Shown here piece after piece: positions 1-7,881 of a DNA stretch of 10,019 nt. The stretch covers positions 1-10,019 of the forward strand of contig JACQAF010000031.1 in assembly GCA_016195145.1 (NCBI GenBank), read 5' to 3'. Each line of letters starts with the position of its first letter. Position 1 is the stretch's first letter. The position numbers were made by a program, and so were the translations under genes. The notes below the pieces were generated by a model, which did no database searches, had not been told where the DNA came from, and worked only from the letters and a program-made list of their open reading frames with translations. The DNA is from Rhodospirillales bacterium. GTDB lineage: Bacteria; Pseudomonadota; Alphaproteobacteria; CACIAM-22H2.

Positions 1-403
1 CCGCATCCATCATCGTCTGCCCGAAGGAATCGCGCTTGCCCCAGCGCTGGATCGACGGAATGACGTCGGTTGAGCGGACCGGTTCGCCGTCATGGAATTT
101 CAGACCGTCGCGCAGGGTGAACGTATAGGTCAACTTATCGTCGCTGACGGTCCAGGTATCGACCATCTGCGGCTTGACGTTGAAGTCGGCATCGACCGCA
201 AATAGCGTGTCGTAGATCATATATCCGTGGTTGCGCGTGATGTAGCCCGTCGTCCAGATCGGGTCGAGAACGCGCAGATCGGCCTGCGGAATAAACTTGA
301 GAGTCTTGCCCTGGGCTTGCGCCGCCGCATCGCCCACCGCAAACACGCCGACCGCTATGGCGCCCAGCGCGCCTGCGGCCCAATTCAGAAATTTCCGGTT
401 CAT
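1..403 (-). CDS. ABC transporter solute-binding protein, family 5 (peptide/nickel type), N-terminal part
   Basis: This is the first 134 residues of a periplasmic solute-binding protein; the rest lies beyond the left edge. Residues 1-30 form a Sec signal peptide: a basic start (MNRK), a hydrophobic Ala/Gly/Val core at about 8-24, and AxA-type cleavage sites at 26-30 (AAAQA). The mature part carries family 5 hallmarks: LDPIWTTGYITRNHGYMIYD at 46-65, then TYTFTLRDGLKFHDGEPV at 92-109, where YTF.LR.G.KFHDG is the classic block of DppA/OppA/NikA-like proteins. The start at 403 is favoured by a good Shine-Dalgarno (AGGGG, 7 nt upstream) and by the complete signal peptide. The family captures peptides, amides, opines or metal chelates and delivers them to a two-permease, two-ATPase importer; those partners would lie to the left. 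The gene is divergent from the amidase at 805. The substrate cannot be told from this fragment. Confidence 0.93.
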   Translation of the reverse strand, partial: MNRKFLNWAAGALGAIAVGVFAVGDAAAQAQGKTLKFIPQADLRVLDPIWTTGYITRNHGYMIYDTLFAVDADFNVKPQMVDTWTVSDDKLTYTFTLRDGLKFHDGEPVRSTDVIPSIQRWGKRDSFGQTMMDA

Positions 404-804
404 TGCGACACCCCTATGTGATTGGGCCAAACGCAGAACGCCTGCTGGCCCCGGTTTTCCGCCGCTTTTCGAGGATCGGCAACGGCTCGATGCGTTCCTG
501 CACAGGAAAGAATCCTTGCCGTGTCCCCAACGCAAAGCCAACCTGTGACGGCAAACATATTAACCCGGATGTCCACGGGCACCGCAAGCGTCAACAAACA
601 GACAGGGTGGGGCGGTTTACGCATCGTCAGGTTGCATATCGATGCGGCGTCTGCGCGCACTGCTAGACCGTCTGTCGGGCCGAGGGCGTCCAATATCGGA
701 CACAGATCGGGTGTTGTATCGATGGGCGCCGCCGGATTATTTTTACACGGCGTATGACGGCGGCGCCGATGATCGGCGCGGCGGGGGAAAACATTCGAGA
801 CGAA
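404..804. other. Intergenic region between divergent genes
   Basis: This gap of about 400 nt separates the divergent solute-binding protein and amidase genes and must hold both promoters. Short open frames occur on both strands, but none has a plausible ribosome site or recognisable protein. A weak sigma-70-like pair (TTGTAT at 714-719, AT-rich ATTATT at 736-741) could serve the amidase and would leave a leader of roughly 55 nt before the ATG at 805. It matches consensus poorly and is not called. No sigma-54 site of the TGGCAC-N5-TTGC type and no strong terminator hairpin was found. Confidence 0.5.
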
Positions 805-2208
805 ATGACAGACACCGATCCGGCATGGCTCAGCGCAACCGAACTTGTCGATCTCTATCGCCGCAAGGCGTTGTCGCCGGTCGAAGCGACAGCGGCCGTT
901 CTCCGGCGCATCGAGACGCTCGACAGGATGCTCAACGCCTTTTGTCTGGTCGACGCCGATGGAGCGATGACTGCGGCGCAGGCAGCCGAGGAGCGGTGGC
1001 GGCGCGGCGCACCGCTTGGCCGGCTCGACGGGGTGCCGGTATCGATCAAGGATCTGTTAGTGACGCGTGGCTGGCCGACGCTTCGCGGCTCGCGGCTCGT
1101 TAGGCGCGACCAGCCGTGGAAGGAAGACGCGCCGGCGGTGGCGCGTCTGCGCGAAACCGGTGCCGTGCTGCTCGGCAAGACGACGACGCCGGAATTCGGC
1201 TGGAAGGCGCTGGGCGATAGCCCGCTCACCGGCACGACGCGCAATCCGTGGAACCCGGAACGGACACCGGGCGGCAGCAGCGCCGGGGCCGCTGCGGCGG
1301 TGGCGGCGGGCATGGGGCCGCTCGCCCTCGGTACGGACGGCGCCGGTTCGATCCGTATCCCGTGCGCGTTCACCGGCATATTCGGCATCAAGGCGACGTT
1401 TGGACGGGTTGCCGCCTATCCGCCGAGCCCGATGGGTATGCTCGCCAATGTCGGACCAATGACTCGGACCGTCGCTGACAGCGATCTGCTCTTGTCGGTC
1501 ATCGGCACGCCGGATGATCGCGACCCTTACTGCCTGCCTCCAACTTCACCGGCTGATGGGTTGACGGCGGAAGCGGGCGTCAAGGGTTTGCGTATCGGCT
1601 TTAGTCCGAGGCTAGGCTATGCCCGCGTCGATCCGGAAGTTGCCGAAGCGACAGCTCGCGCGGCGCAAACTTTTGCCGAGTTGGGCGCGCGGGTGGAGAT
1701 GGCCGATCCGGGGTTCGAATCGCCGCGCGATGCGCTTCTGATTCTTTGGCAATCCGGCGCGGCGAGGATGCTCTCCGCGTTCCCGGCCGAGGAGCGCAAG
1801 CGGCTCGATCCCGGTCTAGCCGAGGAGTTTGCCGCCGGCTGCCAGTACAGCGCCAAAGACTATGTGGCCGCGGATGCGATCCGTACCGCTGTTGCACAGG
1901 CCATGAACCGTTATTTTCGCCGCTTCGACCTGCTGTTGACGCCAAGCGTCGCGGTGACGGCGCTTCCTGTCGGCCAGAACCTGAGCGATCCGGCCCACGA
2001 AACGCACTGGGTCGACTGGACGCCGTTCAGCTATCCCTTCAACATGAGCCGCCATCCGGCGTGCAGCATTCCGTGCGGCGTGAGTACGGGCGGCCTGCCG
2101 CTCGGCGCGCAACTGGTCGGCCGCCATTATGAGGACCGGCTGGTTCTGCGCGCCGCCTACGCCTTCGAGGCGGCGCGTCCGTTCGCCCGCGTTCCAGACG
2201 GCCGCTGA
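805..2208 (+). CDS. Amidase-signature family hydrolase
   Basis: A 467-residue enzyme of the amidase-signature family (relatives: GatA, bacterial amidases, FAAH), which hydrolyse or transfer carboxamides through a Lys-cisSer-Ser triad. All three residues are visible: K82 in VSIKD, S158 in the GGSSAG motif, and the nucleophile S182 in GTDGAGSIRIP. The 24-residue spacing between the two serines matches the family. The tail has the usual LLTPS block and a GLPLGAQLVG block. No GatB or GatC homologue is nearby, so a stand-alone amidase is likelier than tRNA amidotransferase; the substrate is unknown. An in-frame ATG at 754 would add 17 residues that do not look like the family, whereas starting at 805 gives the usual short lead into LSATELVDLYR. 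The gene is probably cytoplasmic, with no signal peptide. It converges on the sigma-54 regulator, stop to stop 7 nt apart. Confidence 0.93.
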   Translation: MTDTDPAWLSATELVDLYRRKALSPVEATAAVLRRIETLDRMLNAFCLVDADGAMTAAQAAEERWRRGAPLGRLDGVPVSIKDLLVTRGWPTLRGSRLVRRDQPWKEDAPAVARLRETGAVLLGKTTTPEFGWKALGDSPLTGTTRNPWNPERTPGGSSAGAAAAVAAGMGPLALGTDGAGSIRIPCAFTGIFGIKATFGRVAAYPPSPMGMLANVGPMTRTVADSDLLLSVIGTPDDRDPYCLPPTSPADGLTAEAGVKGLRIGFSPRLGYARVDPEVAEATARAAQTFAELGARVEMADPGFESPRDALLILWQSGAARMLSAFPAEERKRLDPGLAEEFAAGCQYSAKDYVAADAIRTAVAQAMNRYFRRFDLLLTPSVAVTALPVGQNLSDPAHETHWVDWTPFSYPFNMSRHPACSIPCGVSTGGLPLGAQLVGRHYEDRLVLRAAYAFEAARPFARVPDGR

Positions 2209-2215
2209 CCGGCGC

Positions 2216-3718
2216 TTAGACTTTTTCCGTCCCTTCCCAGGACTGACGCTTGCGATAGACGGTCGATGGGCTGATGCCGAGCATGGCGGCGGCACGCGGG
2301 ATATTGCCCTCGCAGGCGGCGATAGCCGATTCGATGGCTTCTTTTTCAACTTTCCACAGCGGGCGGATTTCCGATGGTTGTTGGGTCCTGGCGGCGCCGT
2401 CAGGGCGCGTCGGCGGGATGGCCGACAATTCGGCCGATTGCGCCGGCGTATGGCCGGACGCGACCTCGGGCTGGGCGATAATGCCGAGCGGCGGCGGCAG
2501 CATTTCGAGCTCGACCGTCTCGCTATTGTGAAGCACGACCACGTTGCGAATGACGTTTTGCAGCTGACGAATATTGCCGGGCCAGGAATAGGTACGGATC
2601 GCCGCCTCGGCCTTGGATGAAAATCTCTTGAAAGGCTTTTTTTCCTCGGTCGCGAAGCGAGTGAGGAAATGACGGGCGATCAGCAGTACATCCGTCTCGC
2701 GGTCGCGCAGCGGCGGCAATTCGATCGGGATGACATGCAGCCGGTAAAACAGGTCCTCGCGGAACCGGCCGGCCTTGACCTCGGCAAGCGGGTCGCGATT
2801 GGTGGCGCAGACGATGCGCACATCGACCATGGCCGGGCGCGTGCCGCCGACCTTTTGCACCTCACCCGTTTGCAGGAAACGTAGAAGTTTCGCCTGCAGG
2901 TTAAGGTCCATCTCGCAGATCTCGTCGAGAAACAGGGTGCCGCTGTTCGCCTGCAGCACCGCGCCGTCGTGATCGGATGTGGCGCCGGTGAACGCACCCT
3001 TGACGTGTCCGAAAATCTCGCTCTCCATCAGCTCCCGCGGAATTGCGGCGCAGTTGACGGCAATGAAAGGTTTTGCTGCGCGCGGGCTGCGACGGTGAAT
3101 CGCCTCGGCGCAAACCTCCTTGCCGGTGCCGCTTTCGCCGGTGACAAAGATCGTTGCCTTGCTGGGGCCGGCGCTTTCGATGATCCGGTATACGGCCTGC
3201 ATCGGCAGCGAGGCGCCGACGAAACCGCAATACTGGTCGCGATCGAATTCTTCGCGATAAGTGTCGACTATCGTCGCCAGGCGGCGCCGTTCGACGGCGT
3301 TGCGCAGCGTAACGATCAGCCGCTCGGCATTGAATGGCTTGATAAGAAAGTCGAATGCACCGTGACGCATCGCTTCGACGGCGACGCTGATCGAACCGTG
3401 CGCCGTCATGACGATCACTTCCGTCGGCATCTGTTGCGTCCGGATATGGCGCAGGATGTCGAGGCCGTTCATGTCGGGGAGCTGGAGGTCGAGTAAAACA
3501 ACGGTCGGCACGCGCCGCGACAGGGCGTCGCGAGCCGCCTGGCCGGTCTCGGCGACAGTCAGTGCATAGGGTTCGCGCTTCACGTATTCGGCGTAGAGCT
3601 GGGCGAGAGAAGGAGTGTCTTCAACCAGCAGAATAAGCGACTTGCCCGACGCGGCACGTTCAGGTTGAGCGGCCATGGTGATCGTCGTGTTCTGCTGGTC
3701 GGGTGTGTCGATTCGCAT
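2216..3718 (-). CDS. LuxO-like sigma-54-dependent response regulator (REC-AAA+-Fis HTH)
   Basis: A 500-residue NtrC-class activator. The receiver (about 27-140) has the acidic pair E33/D34, phospho-acceptor D77 in LLDLQLPDMNG, T105 and K127. The AAA+ domain (about 166-400) has Walker A GESGTGKE at 194-201, an intact GAFTGA sigma-54 loop at 241-246, Walker B GTLFLDEI at 260-267 and WPGNIRQLQN at 379-388. A Fis-type helix-turn-helix occupies about 470-490. Several stretches resemble Vibrio LuxO as I recall it: ILLVEDT at the start, GTGKEVCAEAIH, CEMDL.LQ.KLLRF.QTG, the MLPPPL linker and GNIPRAA.ML..SPST.YRK. It should bind enhancer DNA and, when phosphorylated, drive sigma-54 polymerase. The start at 3718 lies 13 nt after the kinase stop; an ATG at 3676 is the alternative. 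A longer frame reaching 3937 is rejected because it runs inside the kinase. This is the second gene of the operon. Confidence 0.95.
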   Translation of the reverse strand: MRIDTPDQQNTTITMAAQPERAASGKSLILLVEDTPSLAQLYAEYVKREPYALTVAETGQAARDALSRRVPTVVLLDLQLPDMNGLDILRHIRTQQMPTEVIVMTAHGSISVAVEAMRHGAFDFLIKPFNAERLIVTLRNAVERRRLATIVDTYREEFDRDQYCGFVGASLPMQAVYRIIESAGPSKATIFVTGESGTGKEVCAEAIHRRSPRAAKPFIAVNCAAIPRELMESEIFGHVKGAFTGATSDHDGAVLQANSGTLFLDEICEMDLNLQAKLLRFLQTGEVQKVGGTRPAMVDVRIVCATNRDPLAEVKAGRFREDLFYRLHVIPIELPPLRDRETDVLLIARHFLTRFATEEKKPFKRFSSKAEAAIRTYSWPGNIRQLQNVIRNVVVLHNSETVELEMLPPPLGIIAQPEVASGHTPAQSAELSAIPPTRPDGAARTQQPSEIRPLWKVEKEAIESAIAACEGNIPRAAAMLGISPSTVYRKRQSWEGTEKV

Positions 3719-3731
3719 CCGGTTTTCAGCG

Positions 3732-6700
3732 TTAGGCCGTCGCCGTTTTGCCATCGGCAGGCGTATAAAGGCTTGCGATCTCGGATAACGCGGGCGCGGC
3801 AGCCGCAGCCAAGGCTGCCGCCAAGGATGATGCTTGCGCGGTATCCTTCTGGCGGCAAGCATTTTCGATCTCGTCGGCAATCGGCGCCGCACCGACCAGC
3901 CCGAAGGTGCGGAAGGTGCCGGCGAGAATATGGGCATGGCGTTGAATGGCGGACGAATCGCTGTTTTCGGCGGCGGCGCGCAGATCGGTAAGATGCTTGT
4001 GGGCGTCAGCGACGAACTTGGCGATCAGGCCAGCCATCGCGCTTTCGCCGACATCGCTCTCGATCGCCGTCAGAACCGTCCGATCGATGACGCTCCGGCT
4101 GGTGGCCGGCGAGGAGCTGCGTCTCGCGGAGAGAAGCCGTTCGACGGGCGCGGGATCAACCTTCGTATCTCGCCGCCATGACCATTCGAGGAGAATGCTT
4201 TCGAGCACGCTTTTTTGCAGCGGCTTGACCAGATAGCCGTTCATACCGGCGGCAAGACAGCGTTCGCGGTCGTCCGGGCGGGTATAAGCGGTCAACGCGA
4301 TGATCGGCACCTGGCCCCGCTCGCCCGGCAAGTCGCGAATCTGCCGGGTCGCCTGGAAGCCGTCCATCTCCGGCATCTGCAGGTCCATAAATACGAGATC
4401 GAACGCCCGCGCGCGAACGGCGTCCACCGCGGCGCCTCCGGTAGCGACGATCTCGATGCTGTGCCCCAAGCTTTCAATCGCGGCGGCGGCGACCAGCTGG
4501 TTCACCGCATTGTCCTCGACCAGAAGAACGTGAAGTGCGCGCTCGGGGAGCATGGCGTCGCGACGCACAAGCTGGGGCGCCGACTCCGTGGCCGCGCGTT
4601 CGCTAAGGTCGACAGCAAACCAAAATTTACTGCCTTGCCCGATCTCGCTTTCAACGCCGATTTCACCGCCCATCAATTCGGTTAGTTTCTTGCAGATGGC
4701 GAGCCCGAGTCCCGTGCCGCCAAACCGCCGATTGATCGACGGGTCGAGCTGTTCGAAACGGTTGAATAGCCGCGACTGCATGGTTGGCGCGATGCCGATG
4801 CCGGTATCGGAAACGGTGAAATGCAAACGAACCTTGCCCTCCGACCGGCCAAGGCGAATCACCTCGAGGCGTACCGACCCCGAATCGGTGAATTTGACCG
4901 CATTATTTAGTAGGTTGAGCAAAAGCTGGCGCAGACGGCCAGCATCGCCGATAAGTTGCAACGGCACATCGGGGGCAATTTTCGACTCAAAGGAAATGCC
5001 TTTGGCCCGCGTTTGCGGCGCAATCAGGTCAGCGACGACAGTGACGGAATCGGCGAGATTGAACGGGGCGCGCTCCAAATCGAAACGGCCGGCCTCGAGC
5101 TTGGAGAAATCGAGCACCGCGTTAATGATATTAAGTAGGGAATAGGCGGATTTCTGGATGATCTCCGCATAGCGCCTCTGGATGGGGCCGAGTTCGGTTT
5201 CAAGCAACAATTCGGTCATGCCAACGACGCCATTCATCGGCGTGCGAATTTCGTGGCTCATTGTAGCGAGAAATTCAGACTTGATGCCAGTCGCCTGCTC
5301 GGCTGCATCCCGGGCCGCCATTAAGGCCGATTCGGTGCGCTTGCGCTCGGTGATATCGCTATAGACGGTGACAATGCCGCCGTCGGGCATCGGCGAACGA
5401 CGTAGCTCAATCGTCGTCCCATCGGCGCGTTGACGCTCGACAACCAGCTTTTTCATCTGTTCACGGGCGTTGATGCGGCGATCGGCTTCTTCTTCGGGAT
5501 CGACGGAACCGAATTCGCCGCGGGTCGCTTGAAAGAGAATGATGCTGCGCAGAGCCGCCCCGTAGAAAACAAGATGAGGCGGCAGGCGCATTATGCTCAG
5601 GAATTTATCGTTCCAGGCAACAAGCCGAAGATCCTTGTCGATGACGCTAATGCCTTCGCTCATGTTCTGAAGGGTGGCGTTCAGCAACGTGGTTTGGCGC
5701 TGGAGCTCGATCTCGCGGCGCTTGAAATCGGTTATATCGGTACGGAATCCGACATATCCGCCGTCCGGCGTGCGCTTTTCCTCAATGCGAACCCATCGGC
5801 CGTTGCTGAGCTGGTGCTCGATCGGGCCCGGTGGATTGCGGTGCTGCTCGATGCGGTCTTTTGTCCATTTTTCCCGCTGGTCCGGGGGGATGCCGTACTG
5901 CCCGCGGTTGACGCTAAGTTGCAGGATGGTTGGAAAATGAGCGCCGGGAACGATCAGGTCGCTGCAGTCTTCGTAGATCCTGCGATAATTCCTGTTGAAC
6001 ATAACCAGCCGGTCGTCGGCGTCGTAATAGGCGAATCCTTCGGGGATCGCCTCGATCGCCATTTCAAGGCGTTGGCGCGCCTGGCGGGCGCTGGCCTCGC
6101 TTTCGCGCAAGGCCGTCGTTTGCGCAACGACGCGGCGCTGGAGAACTGCCCGGTAGTTGAGGGCTAGCGCGGCGAGAAAAAAAATTAACAGGGCGCTTGA
6201 CCCGGCTGCGCCGAAATAAACCAGACGGTTGGGCCGCACCGACGCCGCCCAGCCTTCGGTCGGAGCGGCCTCCAAATTCCAGCGGCTATTGGCGACGACA
6301 ACTGCCGCGATAACCGGCTGGGTGCTGGCCAACAGCCTGGTCCCGAGAATACTCCGGTTTCGTTCATCGTAGAGCGCGATTTTGAAGTCATTGGTCTCGG
6401 GAAGAATGCGCGTCTCCTCGAGGACCGACTTGAGGTCGGCCATCATCTCGACTCCGCCCCACAGAGTGCTGCCGGCAAAAACTGGCGTGTAGACAGCGAT
6501 GTCCTGGGGATGGTCATCGGTAATCGCGCGCACGTGTATTATTGTGTTGCGCGTCTCGATTGCGCGCCGCGCCAATTCGGCGAATCCGGGTCGGTGATTG
6601 CCCAGCAGATTGACGCCGAACTTATCCCCGTTTCCGCCGACCGGATAAACGAAACGGACGACATTATCGGGTGCGATCGAAATACGGCGAATGCCCGGGG

Positions 6701-7013
6701 TGCTCGTCTGCAAGCTTGCAGCGAAATTTTCGAATGGCCCAAGGAACAGCTTGGCCGAATCGTCCATGGCGGATTGGGTATCTGTCTTGGCCGTAACGAC
6801 GGCGGCCAGACCCCTGATGAGGCCAATGCGTTGATTGAGGGCCGATGACAATCCGGCAAGGTGCGAAGCCGCAATTTTCTCGATCCTGGCTCGCTCCTGG
6901 GCGACTAGGTGACGCTGGTACCATTGGCCGCCCTGCCAGACGAGCACGCCAAGGACCGCCGCGAGCGCGGCGAGAATCGCAGCCGACGGCGTTGAGTACA
7001 AAGACGCTTTCAT
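3732..7013 (-). CDS. Membrane hybrid histidine kinase: CHASE-PAS-PAS-HisKA-HATPase-REC-Hpt
   Basis: A 1093-residue sensor kinase. A transmembrane helix at about 11-28 and a second at about 265-286 flank a periplasmic CHASE domain (about 65-200, with PGIRRISIAPDN and FVYPVGGN), a small-ligand sensing module. Two PAS domains follow, at about 312-430 and 443-558. HisKA carries H587 in MSHEIRTPMNG. HATPase has the N box (NLLNNAVKF, N704), G1 DTGIGI at 736-741 and G2 GGTGLGLAI at 765-773. The receiver holds E833/D834, D877 in FMDLQMP, T908 and K930. A C-terminal Hpt (about 978-1080) has H1028 in HAHILAGTFRTFG, where the usual Lys of HxLKG is Ala. The predicted relay is H587 to D877 to H1028 to D77 of the downstream regulator. 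The start has GGGG 4 nt upstream and gives a proper membrane anchor. The ligand is unknown. Confidence 0.96.
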   Translation of the reverse strand: MKASLYSTPSAAILAALAAVLGVLVWQGGQWYQRHLVAQERARIEKIAASHLAGLSSALNQRIGLIRGLAAVVTAKTDTQSAMDDSAKLFLGPFENFAASLQTSTPGIRRISIAPDNVVRFVYPVGGNGDKFGVNLLGNHRPGFAELARRAIETRNTIIHVRAITDDHPQDIAVYTPVFAGSTLWGGVEMMADLKSVLEETRILPETNDFKIALYDERNRSILGTRLLASTQPVIAAVVVANSRWNLEAAPTEGWAASVRPNRLVYFGAAGSSALLIFFLAALALNYRAVLQRRVVAQTTALRESEASARQARQRLEMAIEAIPEGFAYYDADDRLVMFNRNYRRIYEDCSDLIVPGAHFPTILQLSVNRGQYGIPPDQREKWTKDRIEQHRNPPGPIEHQLSNGRWVRIEEKRTPDGGYVGFRTDITDFKRREIELQRQTTLLNATLQNMSEGISVIDKDLRLVAWNDKFLSIMRLPPHLVFYGAALRSIILFQATRGEFGSVDPEEEADRRINAREQMKKLVVERQRADGTTIELRRSPMPDGGIVTVYSDITERKRTESALMAARDAAEQATGIKSEFLATMSHEIRTPMNGVVGMTELLLETELGPIQRRYAEIIQKSAYSLLNIINAVLDFSKLEAGRFDLERAPFNLADSVTVVADLIAPQTRAKGISFESKIAPDVPLQLIGDAGRLRQLLLNLLNNAVKFTDSGSVRLEVIRLGRSEGKVRLHFTVSDTGIGIAPTMQSRLFNRFEQLDPSINRRFGGTGLGLAICKKLTELMGGEIGVESEIGQGSKFWFAVDLSERAATESAPQLVRRDAMLPERALHVLLVEDNAVNQLVAAAAIESLGHSIEIVATGGAAVDAVRARAFDLVFMDLQMPEMDGFQATRQIRDLPGERGQVPIIALTAYTRPDDRERCLAAGMNGYLVKPLQKSVLESILLEWSWRRDTKVDPAPVERLLSARRSSSPATSRSVIDRTVLTAIESDVGESAMAGLIAKFVADAHKHLTDLRAAAENSDSSAIQRHAHILAGTFRTFGLVGAAPIADEIENACRQKDTAQASSLAAALAAAAAPALSEIASLYTPADGKTATA

Positions 7014-7311
7014 TACACCCCGTTAAGCACGCTGCTAACTACCTTAGGTCGCTCCGAAAACGTTAATTATCTCTGAAAAGCCCCTGTCCCGCTACCGCTC
7101 GGTCGCTACCAAATTGGCGATACCCGGGCGGAAGTGGTTAGGGCATCGTTGGACATAATTGGAGAGATTCCGCTACTGAACTACCGCGAAAGGCTAGATT
7201 ACCGCAGATCGCCGTGAATCGCCCAAGGATGACAGTAGGCACAGGATATAGCCTGACATCATACGCGACGAGGAATTGGTAAAATAGGATTTCGCCGCAG
7301 GTGAATAGGGC
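7014..7311. other. Intergenic region between divergent kinase operon and methyltransferase
   Basis: About 300 nt without a credible gene. It must hold promoters for the leftward kinase operon and the rightward methyltransferase. Read leftward, GATAAT at 7071-7066 resembles a -10 box (five of six to TATAAT), but no good -35 stands at 17 nt. Read rightward, CTGACA at 7253-7258 and TAAAAT at 7280-7285 are separated by 21 nt, too far for a standard promoter. CGTTAA occurs twice, at 7021 and 7061. No sigma-54 site with correct GG/GC spacing was found; a GGCAC at 7239-7243 is followed by GC one base too far downstream. Confidence 0.45.
7022..7039 (-). repeat. Imperfect inverted repeat in the kinase leader
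   Basis: On the minus strand the leader reads GTTAGCAGCGTGCTTAAC. GTTAGCA can pair with TGC-T-TAAC, giving seven base pairs, one bulged base and a three-base loop. The hairpin abuts the GGGG Shine-Dalgarno of the histidine kinase. It could modulate kinase translation, be a regulator's operator, or be chance. No U-run follows, so it is not an intrinsic terminator. Confidence 0.35.
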
Positions 7312-7881
7312 ATGAACGATATGAAGGCGTGGCTCGATTTTTGGAACGAAGATCATCCGATCTACGTCAACGAAACGCATCGGCGCATCCATTATCGCCA
7401 GATCGCCATTGATATGTTGACGCTGTTGCCGGCGCGCCCGGGGCTTTGCGTGCTCGACTACGGGTGCGGGGAGGCGATGCCGCCAGCGAGTTGCGACGCG
7501 ATTTTCGCGACTTCACTGGTCCAGTATCTCGATCGCGAGACGCTTAAGTCTTTGCTGCGGGCATGGCGCGAGCGCCTGAGGCCCGATGGCGAGCTGATCG
7601 TTGCCGATGTGATTCCGCCCGATGCTGGCATGATCGCCGACGTTACCGCGCTTTTGCGAACCGGCTGGGCCCATGGTTTTCTCGGCGCGGCATTGGCCGG
7701 GCTTGTCCGCACCCTATTCTCCGATTATCGCCGCCTGCGCCGACAGCTCGGGCTTGCCGTTTATAGCGAGCGGCAGATATTCGATTTGCTGCGAGACGCC
7801 GGCTTCACTGCCCGGCGCAACGCGCATAATCTCGGTTTCAATCCCCGCCGGATGACATTTATTGCCCGCCGGCAAATCTGA
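7312..7881 (+). CDS. Class I SAM-dependent methyltransferase, apparently with an internal deletion
   Basis: A 189-residue protein of the Rossmann-fold methyltransferase class. The N-terminus (KAWLDFWNEDHPIYVN) and motif I VLDYGCGEA at 47-55 are clear. The next residues are PPASCDAIFATSLVQYL (57-73), which is the motif II region, followed by a motif III-like RLRPDGELIVADVIPP at 88-103 and a C-terminal half with LAGLVRTLFSDYRRLR. Normally some 40-55 residues (helix A, strand 2 with its acidic ribose-binding residue, and strand 3) lie between motifs I and II. Here they are missing although the frame stays open, so SAM binding is doubtful. The start has AGGTG 8 nt upstream; M4 at 7321 is an alternative. 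The 3' end overlaps the convergent deacetylase by 23 nt. Possible partners are the deacetylase and glycosyltransferase to the right; the substrate is unknown. Confidence 0.85.
   Translation: MNDMKAWLDFWNEDHPIYVNETHRRIHYRQIAIDMLTLLPARPGLCVLDYGCGEAMPPASCDAIFATSLVQYLDRETLKSLLRAWRERLRPDGELIVADVIPPDAGMIADVTALLRTGWAHGFLGAALAGLVRTLFSDYRRLRRQLGLAVYSERQIFDLLRDAGFTARRNAHNLGFNPRRMTFIARRQI

Noticed and set aside
400..757. Short open frames on both strands in the left intergenic region
   Set aside because: They overlap each other, lack ribosome sites and have no recognisable composition or motif.
2195..2220. Terminator hairpin between the convergent amidase and regulator genes
   Set aside because: Only a four-pair GCCG/CGGC stem spans the amidase stop, with no T-run on either strand.
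2216..3937. Longer N-terminus for the response regulator, starting at 3937
   Set aside because: The extra residues are read in another frame through the end of the kinase's Hpt domain, are Arg/Pro-rich and have no family match. The start at 3718 sits just after the kinase stop.
5430..6167. 245-codon plus-strand open frame inside the kinase
   Set aside because: It is antisense to the strongly supported PAS region of the kinase and its residues match no family; a frame shadow in GC-rich DNA.
7239..7254. Possible sigma-54 promoter (GGCAC ... GC)
   Set aside because: The distance between the GG and GC elements is one base too long and the TTGC part is absent.
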